Of a stretch of DNA of 64,000 bases, positions 8,235-16,633 are shown in pieces. Under the pieces are notes generated by a model, which saw only the letters and a list, made by a program, of their open reading frames with translations, was not told the DNA's origin and did no database searches. The translations under genes and the position numbers were made by a program. The number at the start of each line of letters is the position of its first letter. Position 1 is the first letter of the stretch. This stretch comes from Longimicrobiales bacterium (lineage in GTDB: Bacteria; Gemmatimonadota; Gemmatimonadetes; Longimicrobiales; Gaopeijiaceae): NCBI GenBank assembly GCA_028823235.1, contig JAPKBW010000005.1:1-64000 (forward strand), read 5' to 3'.

Positions 8235-10058
8235 TCAATCCTCGACCATATAAGCGATGCCCCACGCCCCGACTCCGAGGTGCGTGGCGATGACGGGCGT
8301 CGCCGGGGCAGAAAGAATCTCCACCCTATCACCGTATTCGGACCGAATCCGGTCCGACATTTCGGCCACGATCTCCGGCATCCCGACGTGAACCACCCCG
8401 AACCGCACCTTCTCTGTGCCAGTAGGGATCTTCGTTCGGAGTACGCGTAGCATTTCACCACGCGCACGCCGAACTCCGAAGGCCTTCCCGAACGGGACGA
8501 CTCGTCCCTCAGCCGACATGCCCATTATCGGCTTCACTCCCAGAAAACGTCCGACGAAGGCCTTACCTCGACCAACCCGACCAGATGCGATCAGGCGCTC
8601 GAACGAACGAACCGTGAAGAGAATTCCCGAGTGGGTCCGGATGCGCCCTAGCTCCTCAACGATCTCGTCGAGAGAACGACCCGCCTCCGCCAGTTCCGAG
8701 GCCTTCAACACTAGGAGGCCGAGCAGGAGCGAGGCCCCCAGTGAGTCCACGACTCGGAGTGGCACTGCGTCGAAGCGTTCGGCAGCCGCCTCAGCCGAAG
8801 TCACGGTACCCGACAGTGTCGAGGAGAGGAAGACGCCAACCACGGCCTCCCCTTCCTCTGCGGCACGGGCCAAGCCTTCGAGAATTGCAGCCGGGGTCGG
8901 TTGGCTCGTGGTAGGTAGCGATTCGGCGGACCCGAGGCGGTCATGGAACTCGGTCGCTGAGATGTCGACTCCATCCCGATAGGTCGTATTCCCATCGACG
9001 AGGGACATAGGCACGACATTGATACCGTGTGCCCGCACGATCTCCTCGGAAAGGTCACACGCAGAGTCTGTGACCACGGCAACTGGACGGCGAGCGAGTT
9101 GTATGTGCCCTGCTCCTGCCCCGATCGCGTCGTGCTGGGCCTTCATATCTTCAGCTTTGTGGGTGACCAACGACCCGACCGTACGGAGGTAGTCGAAGAC
9201 ATCTTCCGGCTCATCCGTATGGATGTGCACCTTCAGAATGTCTTCCGATCGAATCACGATAAGTGAATCACCGAAGTCGCGGAGGATCTCCCGCGCGGCC
9301 TTCTGGTCAGGAAGGGCATCGCCACGGACGAGCGCCTCCGTGCAGAACTGATACTGCTCCTCCGCGCTCGGATAATCGACCAGCCCCGCAGCCGCTGCCA
9401 ACCCTCCGTCCTGCTCTGCATCCGCCGCCCCGGATCCCACCGCAATCGTCACTCCTTCGACGAAAAACAGCACGCCCTCGAGCATGCTGACGAATCCCTT
9501 CGCGCCCGCATCCACCACGCCAGCCTTCTTGAGAACCGCGAGTTGATCCGGTGTTCGAGCGAGAGAGTCTCGCGCCTGCTCCACGACATGGCTGACGAGC
9601 GGTACGAAGTCGGACTCGGCGTGACCGGACGCCGCAGCTGCATCGCGCATTACGGTGAGAATCGTCCCCTCGACCGGATCCTCAATGGAATCGTAAAGCT
9701 TTTCGAATCCAGTCGTCATCGCACTAGCGAACCCAACCGAGTCCACTCGATCCTGGCCTTCGAGACTTTCCGCAAAGCCGAGGAGAAAATGCGAGAGCAT
9801 CATGCCACAATTCCCACGTGCGCCGAGCACCGCGCCCTGTGCCGCTTCGTGCGCAACGATACCCACGGACCGATCCCTGACAGTGCGCAGGTGGTCGGCC
9901 ACGGCCCTCACAGTGAGCGCCAGATTAGTGCCTGTGTCTCCGTCTGGAACGGGGAACACGTTGATGCGATTCAGCTCAGCGCGCTGGCGCTGCGCGTGGT
10001 CGCACGCGGCGAAAAGAGACCGCCTCAACCGTGGCCCATCAAGGTACCGTATCTGCAT
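8235..10058 (-). CDS. DAK2-DegV fusion (FakA/FakB-like fatty acid kinase)
   Basis: A 607-residue fusion. Residues 1-210 are a DAK2 kinase domain with the nucleotide/metal motif VFPVPDGDTGTN at about 34-45. Residues about 225-315 match the FakA middle domain (RSEDILKVHIHTDEPEDVF). Residues about 320-605 are a DegV/FakB fatty-acid-binding domain (VVTDSACDLSEE, TTSQPTPA, FLSSTLSGT, SGRVGRGKAF). In Firmicutes FakA phosphorylates fatty acids held by a separate FakB, and the acyl phosphate feeds membrane lipid synthesis. Here the FakA C-terminal domain is replaced by the lipid carrier. Role inferred from the two families. Confidence 0.88.
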   Translation of the reverse strand: MQIRYLDGPRLRRSLFAACDHAQRQRAELNRINVFPVPDGDTGTNLALTVRAVADHLRTVRDRSVGIVAHEAAQGAVLGARGNCGMMLSHFLLGFAESLEGQDRVDSVGFASAMTTGFEKLYDSIEDPVEGTILTVMRDAAAASGHAESDFVPLVSHVVEQARDSLARTPDQLAVLKKAGVVDAGAKGFVSMLEGVLFFVEGVTIAVGSGAADAEQDGGLAAAAGLVDYPSAEEQYQFCTEALVRGDALPDQKAAREILRDFGDSLIVIRSEDILKVHIHTDEPEDVFDYLRTVGSLVTHKAEDMKAQHDAIGAGAGHIQLARRPVAVVTDSACDLSEEIVRAHGINVVPMSLVDGNTTYRDGVDISATEFHDRLGSAESLPTTSQPTPAAILEGLARAAEEGEAVVGVFLSSTLSGTVTSAEAAAERFDAVPLRVVDSLGASLLLGLLVLKASELAEAGRSLDEIVEELGRIRTHSGILFTVRSFERLIASGRVGRGKAFVGRFLGVKPIMGMSAEGRVVPFGKAFGVRRARGEMLRVLRTKIPTGTEKVRFGVVHVGMPEIVAEMSDRIRSEYGDRVEILSAPATPVIATHLGVGAWGIAYMVED

Positions 10059-10193
10059 CGCGGTAATCTACCAAACCCCGCGGGCCGAGGCACCTGAGAG
10101 TCCTATGTTACACCCGCCCCGCGAGCTTATACTTGTGGCCTGTCGCCGCGCAGGACTTGTATTGAGCCTCCCCTAAATGCACCGCTGAACGCC

Positions 10194-10539
10194 TTGTCGC
10201 CTGACGCACTCTTCGGAAACTGGATGGTCGCGGTCGAGAGCCGCCGCCTTCGTCGGTGCGTCGGATCTCGACGACGCCTCGGCGAGCCAAATGACGAAAG
10301 CGTGGCGACTGGTCCAAAAGACGGCTGACATATCGCTGGCGCAGCTTACCTCAGACATCGCGGCGGAGTCCCATATTTCCGTCGTGGATCTCGACCAGAC
10401 GGATCTGCAATCTGCGGTTCTGATCCCTGCAGAGGTCGCCCACAGGCGGAACGTGCTTCCAATATCCTGCACAGAGAAGAACGTCTCGCTCGCGACGGCC
10501 AACCCGCTGGGCCAAGAGACCAAGAAACAGTTCGTCTGA
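10194..10539 (+). pseudogene. Relict N-terminal domain of a GspE/PilB-type secretion ATPase
   Basis: The frame from 10291 to 10539 has the look of the type II/IV secretion ATPase N-domain (MshEN/T2SSE_N): a helix-rich region, then SVVDLDQTDLQSAVLIPAEVA, HRRNVLPISC and VSLATANPL. This is the IP-x-x-x-A-x-x-x-x-VLP pattern followed by a short strand and DP/NP turn. It stops at TGA where the domain should continue, and no ATPase domain follows. An upstream stretch from a TTG at 10194 (LSPDALFGNWMVAVE) appears to join it by a frameshift near 10230. I call it a fragment. A stand-alone domain read from the ATG at 10291 is the alternative. Confidence 0.5.
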
Positions 10540-10591
10540 TTCAGGGCGTATAGTGACTCTCAGTCCATCCACCGGAAAGCGTTCGTCTCTC

Positions 10592-12802
10592 ATGCCAATA
10601 CGTCTCGTTTTTCTCTGCCTTCTGTTCGTCTTTTTTGGAGGCCTGCCGGCAATCGGCACGGCCCAGGAGTCATCTGACCCACTCTTGGGGGCGAGTGCAT
10701 CCGGTCAGGTCGCTACGGCGCACCCGATCCAGGTCGCCCCGGATATCGACGGGATGCTCGACGAAGCGTTTTGGGACTCCATCCCGGTCATAAGCGGCTT
10801 TCTTCAGCGCGATCCGGTTGATGGAGCCGCCGCCTCGGAGCGAACCGAGGTGCGCATCGCCTACACACCTACCGCGCTGTACTTCGGCATGACGATGTAC
10901 GACTCCGAGCCCGACCTCGTTCTGGGCAACATTCTCCAGCGCGGTGGATGGATCGACAAGGACGACAACGTCCGGATTGCGATCGATACGTACCACGACG
11001 GCCGCAATGCCTACCTCTTTGAAATTGGGGCGCTAGGTGCCCAGGACGACGCCCTCATATCCGACGAAGGCGGCCAGGACTGGAACTGGGATGGGATCTA
11101 CACGACCGAAGCGAGGATCACCGACGAGGGATGGGTTCTGGAGGCCGAGATCCCTTTCACGACACTGAGGTTCGACGACCCGACTTCGCCCGAGATGGGT
11201 ATCGCGATGTTTCGGTCGATCCGACGGAAAAATGAGTCCGTGTACTGGCCTCACATCGGCCAGGAGTACCGGGCGGGAATCTCGCAGGTCTCCCGCTACG
11301 CCACCCTCACGGGCTTCGAGAATCTCGAGAAGGGTCGGCAGATTCAGGTAAAGCCATTCGGCATCGCGGGAGCGACCAACACCTCGGCAGACGGCACCGA
11401 CACCGAGGTCGATGCCGGCCTAGACGTGAAAGCGTCGATCACATCGAATTTCACGCTCGACCTGACCTACAACACAGACTTCGCTCAGGTCGAGGTGGAC
11501 AATGTTCAGATCAATCTGACCCGATTCAACCTGTTCTTTCCCGAGAAGCGAGAGTTCTTCCTGGAGCGGGCAGGGCTATTCCAGTTCGGCGCACCGAAGG
11601 AGTCTGAGGTCTTCTTCTCAAGGCAAGTCGGGCTCGACGCCGACATCGTTGGAGGGGGTCGCCTGACAGGCCAGGCAGGCCCCATCTCGATCGGAGCCAT
11701 GAGCCTGCGGACCGACGACGCTCTCCCGAACGGAAACACCGATCCAAACGACCCGACCGCTGTACCCGCCGCATGGAACTCAGTCGCCCGGCTCCGTGGT
11801 GATCTGATGGGGCGAACGACGCTTGGCGGCATCGTAACGAGCAAGGAGACGACGTCCGGTCACAACCGCGTAATCGGTGCCGATATCGAGTCTCGATTTT
11901 GGACGAGCAGTTCGTTTTTGCTGTGGGGCGCGAACGTCTCTGACACCAAACACATGGAGGGTGACGGCGAATCCTACGCCGCTCAGGCCGAGCTCATTCT
12001 GCAGAACGATCTGTACATCGCAGAGATCACCCGTACAGTGACCGGCGAGGCGTTCAACCCAGCTCTTGGATTCGTGCGCCGACCGGATCAGAAACGATGG
12101 GGCGGGCAGCTCGGCTATCGGCCTCGCTTCGAGCAGAGCGAGTGGGCCCGCCAACTCTCTCTGACGGCGGGAGCGAATCACATCACGGGTATCGACGGCG
12201 CTAAACAATCTCACCTCGGCCAGTTCGTGACCAACCTTTCGTTGCAGTCCGGCGACAACACCAGCGCCACGGCCCGAGAGCGCTTCGAGAGACTGACCGA
12301 GCCGGCCTTTATCAACGGACGTGAGATTCCGGTGGGCGACTACACCTTCCGGACGGTGTCGGCCAACTTTCGTCCGAATCGCGCCCGATCGCTCGGAGTC
12401 CGCTTCAGCGGCTCCTACGGCGGCTTCTGGTCCGGGACGCGCGCCGAGATCGGGGGCGGTCTCGTCTGGATCGCAAACAAGCATCTGACTGTGGATACGA
12501 ACGCGAGCTGGAACAACGTCTCCCTTCCGGTGCCCGACGGTGACTTCTCGACCACGCTCGTCAGCACCCGCCTCGAGGCTGCACTCAATCGACGGCTCTT
12601 CGCGTATGCGCTGGTCCAGTGGGACGACGTGTCCAACACACTTCAGTCGAACATCCGGATCGACTGGATTCACACACCGGGAAGCGACCTGTTTCTGGTC
12701 TTCGACACCGGGTATATCACCGGCACGCTCGACGATCCACGGGACACGCGTTGGAATCGACGGACCGGGGTGGTGAAGCTGACGTACCTGAAGGCGTTCT
12801 AG
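10592..12802 (+). CDS. Secreted DUF5916 protein with CBM9-like domain
   Basis: A 736-residue envelope protein. A signal peptide (MPIRLVFLCLLFVFFGGLPAIGTAQ) is cut after AQ. The first domain (about 45-230) has the CBM9-like layout IDGMLDEAFWD, ALYFGMTMYDSEPD and LEAEIPFTTLRF. The rest is the DUF5916 region with NFTLDLTYNTDFAQVEVD and FFPEKREFFLE, then beta-strands that look like an outer-membrane barrel ending in an aromatic tail. These proteins are common in Gemmatimonadota and Bacteroidota, and their substrate is not established. I prefer the ATG at 10592. One at 10553 would put 13 polar residues before the signal peptide. Confidence 0.82.
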   Translation: MPIRLVFLCLLFVFFGGLPAIGTAQESSDPLLGASASGQVATAHPIQVAPDIDGMLDEAFWDSIPVISGFLQRDPVDGAAASERTEVRIAYTPTALYFGMTMYDSEPDLVLGNILQRGGWIDKDDNVRIAIDTYHDGRNAYLFEIGALGAQDDALISDEGGQDWNWDGIYTTEARITDEGWVLEAEIPFTTLRFDDPTSPEMGIAMFRSIRRKNESVYWPHIGQEYRAGISQVSRYATLTGFENLEKGRQIQVKPFGIAGATNTSADGTDTEVDAGLDVKASITSNFTLDLTYNTDFAQVEVDNVQINLTRFNLFFPEKREFFLERAGLFQFGAPKESEVFFSRQVGLDADIVGGGRLTGQAGPISIGAMSLRTDDALPNGNTDPNDPTAVPAAWNSVARLRGDLMGRTTLGGIVTSKETTSGHNRVIGADIESRFWTSSSFLLWGANVSDTKHMEGDGESYAAQAELILQNDLYIAEITRTVTGEAFNPALGFVRRPDQKRWGGQLGYRPRFEQSEWARQLSLTAGANHITGIDGAKQSHLGQFVTNLSLQSGDNTSATARERFERLTEPAFINGREIPVGDYTFRTVSANFRPNRARSLGVRFSGSYGGFWSGTRAEIGGGLVWIANKHLTVDTNASWNNVSLPVPDGDFSTTLVSTRLEAALNRRLFAYALVQWDDVSNTLQSNIRIDWIHTPGSDLFLVFDTGYITGTLDDPRDTRWNRRTGVVKLTYLKAF

Positions 12803-12841
12803 GGGGACAGACTACGCAGCCGGGGCGACGATAGCTCGAGG

Positions 12842-13336
12842 CTACGACAGCCCTTCGAAGACCCCCGTGGCGTGGTTCTTCTTTACACCATCCCACGCGA
12901 AGACTCGGCCGTTCATGGTGATGTATACACCGGGTGGGAGCACCTGAACGACGGCGAGTGCACCGCCCAGATTGAAGAGGCCATCTGAGCTTCCAAACGC
13001 GATAGGAATCATCGCGCCAGTCAGGACCACCGTTTTGTTCGGCACAACCTCTACGAGTGCTCGGGCCGTGTCGACCATGGTGTCGGTCCCGTGCGTGATG
13101 ACGATATGTGGCTCAGGAGCGTCACGGCAATTGCTCGCGATCAGCGCACGATCCGCATCACTCATGTCGAGCGAGTCCACCATCATGAGCGTCCGAACCC
13201 GAACGTCGAGCTTCGAGCGCCCCATCTCGAGCATCTGAGGAAGATGGGTGTCGCGAAACTGTAGAGAGCCATGAATCTCGTCGTACTCTTTGTCGAACGT
13301 TCCACCCGTCACGAACAAACGAATGGCTTCGCTCAT
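12842..13336 (-). CDS. Single-domain asparaginase
   Basis: A 164-residue protein with the two threonine motifs of type I/II asparaginases: VTGGTFDK near the N-terminus (nucleophile loop) and HGTDTMVDTA in the middle. Full asparaginases are about 320-340 residues, and this one ends after the N-terminal Rossmann-like domain. Short proteins of this kind occur in other bacteria, so it is not clearly a truncation. If active it would hydrolyse asparagine or a related amide in the cytoplasm. It begins 13 bases after the phosphoesterase stop and is the third gene of an operon with a radical SAM gene. Confidence 0.8.
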   Translation of the reverse strand: MSEAIRLFVTGGTFDKEYDEIHGSLQFRDTHLPQMLEMGRSKLDVRVRTLMMVDSLDMSDADRALIASNCRDAPEPHIVITHGTDTMVDTARALVEVVPNKTVVLTGAMIPIAFGSSDGLFNLGGALAVVQVLPPGVYITMNGRVFAWDGVKKNHATGVFEGLS

Positions 13337-13349
13337 CGGAGGATCGGCG

Positions 13350-14141
13350 CTAAAATCGCCCGGCAGCTCGCTCTTTTCCCGGCAAGATTTCCAAACATGT
13401 GGTCCACCAACCCGTAAGAATCGTCTCGACGAATTCCTCCGGAAGCTCTTCGTCTCGCATCTCCTTGGCCAGTGCCAGATGGTCATACGCGACGGAGACG
13501 AACTCGACGTCCATGTCGCGCGCCTCGGCCTGCAGGATCGCGTACCAAACGGCCGGGCTCCCATCGTTCGCCGGCCGGCCCAGGGCACCGACGTTTACGA
13601 AAGTGCGTTGCTCGCCCCAGCTCCGATTCCAGCGCAGACCCGTATGCGTACCCACGACGACATCGGCGGAGTAATCGGTCGCCAGCTTGTCGAGAAAGTG
13701 CGTGGGCGTGGTCGACTCCCACAGGAACTCATTTGTCTGCCTGGGGCTCCCGTGGCAGGCCAGGACGTCGAGATCGCCCAGTCGAAATCGGATCTCATAG
13801 GGAAGGTTGGACATCCAGACGCGATTTTCAGGTGACGTATTGTCGAACGTGTACCGGTACGAGATCCTCGCGAAGTGATTGTCTCGCGGGTCGGTATACC
13901 CGCACTGACAGTCATCGAGGCCTCTCGCGATTGAATCGTCGTAGTTGCCCTTCACCACCTCGATGTCGTGTTCGCGCAGCAGCGGGAAGACCCGATCAGG
14001 ATGTGGACCAAACGCGCCCAGATCACCCAGGCACATCATTCCGTCGACGTCACGGCCGAGCGCGTCTTCGATGGCAGCCGAGAGTGCCAGATGGTTCGAG
14101 TACACACCGCCGAAGAGCGCTATGCGCCGATAGCTTCTCAC
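13350..14141 (-). CDS. Metallophosphoesterase (YfcE/ApaH-like)
   Basis: A 263-residue calcineurin-fold phosphoesterase. The metal-binding motifs appear in order: a degenerate GGVYSNHLAL in place of GDxHGNxxAL, MCLGDLGAFGPHPDRV, KGNYDD (GNxD), ACHGSP (GH-like) and VVGTHTGLRW (GHTH). The first Asp of the usual D-x-H is replaced by the V-Y-S-N-H arrangement. The substrate is unknown; relatives cleave phosphodiesters or dinucleoside polyphosphates. The start is a GTG that overlaps the radical SAM stop as GTGA, so its translation is coupled to that gene. Upstream frame extension would run into the other gene. Confidence 0.82.
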   Translation of the reverse strand: MRSYRRIALFGGVYSNHLALSAAIEDALGRDVDGMMCLGDLGAFGPHPDRVFPLLREHDIEVVKGNYDDSIARGLDDCQCGYTDPRDNHFARISYRYTFDNTSPENRVWMSNLPYEIRFRLGDLDVLACHGSPRQTNEFLWESTTPTHFLDKLATDYSADVVVGTHTGLRWNRSWGEQRTFVNVGALGRPANDGSPAVWYAILQAEARDMDVEFVSVAYDHLALAKEMRDEELPEEFVETILTGWWTTCLEILPGKERAAGRF

Positions 14142-15112
14142 GTCTGCTCCATCGCGAAGCCAGGCATGTTCGAGCAGATCGCCCCGTTCACCCAGCACGT
14201 ATAGCAGGCCTGCTCCGCAAGGCGGGCGGGCACCGCGACCGCTTCGTCGAGCGTATCCGCCAGGCGACCCGATGAGTAGTCGAGGAGAATCGGACAAGCC
14301 CAGACTCCGGTCGACGTCACCAGTCGTGCGCTCGAACAGAGCAGTAAATCGGAGGGATATTCCGCCATCATGTCGACGGTTACGGCCTCAGCCTCATCAT
14401 AGGGGCGATCTCGGCTCGCCTCGGACCCGATCCGCAGCGGTGGCAGAACCTTCAAGCGCGGCCGGTCATACCCGACGTCAGCGAGTACCTGGTGGAAGTC
14501 CTGGAGCATGGGGTCAGTTTCATGATCAGGCCACGACTGCATCGTAGTGATAATTGGAAGGAAGCCCGCGGCCGCGAGCCTCCCGACGGCTGCCACGGCG
14601 CGCTCGAAAGACCCAGGGCCTCGGATCGCGTCGTTCATATCTGCAGTGACGCCATCGATACTCACTCTGAGTTCAAGCGTGTAGCGTGAGGCTCGAGAGA
14701 GTTCTGCCAGGCGATCGACGACTCTTTGCGGCAGCAACGTCGCATTGGTCAGGACGGTGGCAGGGCCAATCTGTAGCGTGTCCTCGAGAATCCCCAGCAT
14801 GTCGCGGTTCATGAACGGCTCCCCACCGGTGAAGTAGTACTCCTTCACCCCCAAGCGCACCGACTCAGCGAGCGACGCAGCGACCTGGTCACGGGACATG
14901 AACCAGAACGAGTGGTTCTCGGGGGAGCACGAAATGAAGCAGTGCTGACAGCGGAGGTTGCACACCGTCCCGGACACCTGGAACCAGAGTTGGTCGAGCG
15001 CCCGCAGTTCGACTTCCGGTACGATATCGGTACCGTTTCGAGCTGCGGGTCCAGCAGGCAAAACCGCGATCGCATGATCTCCCGGTCTGACCGTCGGTAA
15101 TGCCTTCGTCAT
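14138..15112 (-). CDS. Radical SAM protein with SPASM-like C-terminus
   Basis: A 324-residue radical SAM enzyme. The cluster motif C51-x3-C55-x2-C58 (CNLRCQHC) follows QLWFQVSGTV, then FTGGEPFMN for SAM binding and LELRVSIDG in the barrel. A second cysteine group at the C-terminus (WACPIL and ACYTCWVNGAIC) suggests an auxiliary Fe-S cluster as in SPASM/twitch enzymes, which act on peptides, cofactors or sugars. No precursor peptide is visible nearby. The ATG at 15112 follows GGGGTGTT. An earlier ATG at 15229 would add 39 residues encoded partly by repeats. First gene of an operon with the phosphoesterase and asparaginase. Confidence 0.85.
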   Translation of the reverse strand: MTKALPTVRPGDHAIAVLPAGPAARNGTDIVPEVELRALDQLWFQVSGTVCNLRCQHCFISCSPENHSFWFMSRDQVAASLAESVRLGVKEYYFTGGEPFMNRDMLGILEDTLQIGPATVLTNATLLPQRVVDRLAELSRASRYTLELRVSIDGVTADMNDAIRGPGSFERAVAAVGRLAAAGFLPIITTMQSWPDHETDPMLQDFHQVLADVGYDRPRLKVLPPLRIGSEASRDRPYDEAEAVTVDMMAEYPSDLLLCSSARLVTSTGVWACPILLDYSSGRLADTLDEAVAVPARLAEQACYTCWVNGAICSNMPGFAMEQT

Positions 15113-15145
15113 AACACCCCCGTTCGTTGACGGCATCGTACGCAC

Positions 15146-15162
15146 CGCAAGGAATCCTTGCG
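15146..15162. promoter_or_regulatory. 17-bp perfect palindrome, possible operator
   Basis: CGCAAGGA-A-TCCTTGCG is a perfect inverted repeat with a single central base, 34-50 bases before the radical SAM ATG, in the divergent region shared with the aldehyde dehydrogenase. It has the shape of a dimeric repressor site. Just beside it CTCCGGGTTCCGC occurs twice (15169-15181 and 15189-15201) with a 20-base period. No regulator gene is adjacent. Confidence 0.4.
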
Positions 15163-15262
15163 AGGGCGCTCCGGGTTCCGCGAGGCCACTCCGGGTTCCG
15201 CCAAGGCTACCGGGAAGTAGGTTGACCATCTACGGATCGATTCTCCCACCCCGACCGCTCCT

Positions 15263-16630
15263 ATGCACTTCGAATCAGTGAACCCCGCGACGGGAGAGCG
15301 CTTCGCCGAGTACGCACAGGCGTCACCACCCGAGATCGAAGCTCAAATCCAGAGGGCTCATGAAGCTCATCTCGAGTGGAGGAACGTGTCCGTCGAAGCC
15401 CGCACCGACCCCCTGCGGACCCTGGCCAGGCTCCTTCGAGAGCAAAAGGAGTTACACGGTAAGCTCATGACTCGGGAGATGGGCAAACCAATCACGCAGG
15501 CGATCGCCGAGGTCGAGAAGTGTGCCCTCGTGTGTGAGTACTACGCAGACATTGCGTCCTCCGCGTTGGCACCCGTTCCGGTCGAGACTGATGCATCGAT
15601 GAGCTACTGGACCTATCGGCCGCTCGGCGTCGTTCTCGGCATCATGCCGTGGAACTTTCCTTACTGGCAGGTCATTCGATTCGCCGCCCCGGCACTCACC
15701 GCTGGGAACGCTGTCCTTCTAAAGCACGCCCCGAACGTACCAGGGTGCGCGTTCAGTATCGAGCGCCTGCTCTGCGAGGCCGGCTACCCGGAAGGGTTGT
15801 TCGTGCAACTCCGGCTCGATGTCGAAAACACTGGAGAGCTCATCGACGACGCTCGCATCCAAGGCGTCAGCCTGACGGGAAGTGTACGAGCCGGACGAGC
15901 CGTGGCAGCGAGAGCGGGAGCCGCCATCAAGAAATGCGTTCTAGAGCTGGGCGGAAGCGACCCGTCGATCGTGCTGGCCGACGCGGACCTGGATGCCGCG
16001 GCTGCAAGCTGCGCAACCGGACGCTTCATCAATTCGGGTCAGAGTTGCGTCGCAGCGAAACGGTTCGTGGTGGTCGACGCGGTGCGCGAATCCTTCGAGG
16101 AGAAACTGCTTCGGGCGATGGACGCTTGGCCACTTGGTGACCCACTCGACCCCTCGACAAGGGTCGGTCCCATGGCGCGGACCGATCTGCGCGACGCGTT
16201 GCATGGCCAGGTCGAACGCTCGGTCGAGGCCGGAGCGAGACTGATCGCGGGCGGGGTCGTCCCCGAAAGGCCAGGAGGGTGGTATCCGCCGACCGTGCTC
16301 GCAGATGTGGGTCCCGGGATGCCCGCCTACTCAGAGGAGTTGTTCGGACCGGTCGCCTGCATCGTACCGGTGGCGGATGAAGCTGAGGCGATCCGGGTGG
16401 CGAATGACACGGTGTTCGGCCTGGGTGCTTCGATCTACACCACGGACGTCGAGCGGGGTGAAGTCATCGCCGCAGATCTGATCGACGCGGGCAGCTGCTT
16501 CGTGAACGGAATCGTAAAGTCGGACCCCCGCCTGCCCTTCGGCGGCACGAAGGAGAGCGGCTACGGTCGAGAACTGAGCCCCTTGGGACTCCTCGAGTTC
16601 ACGAATGTGAAAACGGTCTGGGTGAAGTAA
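15263..16630 (+). CDS. NAD(P)-dependent succinate-semialdehyde dehydrogenase family
   Basis: A 455-residue aldehyde dehydrogenase. Key residues are present: MPWNFPYWQ near 128-136, K154 in LLKHAP, the general base E228 in LELGGSDP and the catalytic C262 in NSGQSCVAAKR. FGGTKESGYGRELS closes the family signature. The short, N-terminally trimmed form resembles GabD/Sad-type succinate-semialdehyde dehydrogenases, which finish 4-aminobutyrate breakdown to succinate. It stands alone, divergent from the radical SAM operon, and converges on thyX with a 3-base gap, so the pathway is inferred from family only. Confidence 0.88.
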   Translation: MHFESVNPATGERFAEYAQASPPEIEAQIQRAHEAHLEWRNVSVEARTDPLRTLARLLREQKELHGKLMTREMGKPITQAIAEVEKCALVCEYYADIASSALAPVPVETDASMSYWTYRPLGVVLGIMPWNFPYWQVIRFAAPALTAGNAVLLKHAPNVPGCAFSIERLLCEAGYPEGLFVQLRLDVENTGELIDDARIQGVSLTGSVRAGRAVAARAGAAIKKCVLELGGSDPSIVLADADLDAAAASCATGRFINSGQSCVAAKRFVVVDAVRESFEEKLLRAMDAWPLGDPLDPSTRVGPMARTDLRDALHGQVERSVEAGARLIAGGVVPERPGGWYPPTVLADVGPGMPAYSEELFGPVACIVPVADEAEAIRVANDTVFGLGASIYTTDVERGEVIAADLIDAGSCFVNGIVKSDPRLPFGGTKESGYGRELSPLGLLEFTNVKTVWVK

Positions 16631-16633
16631 CCG

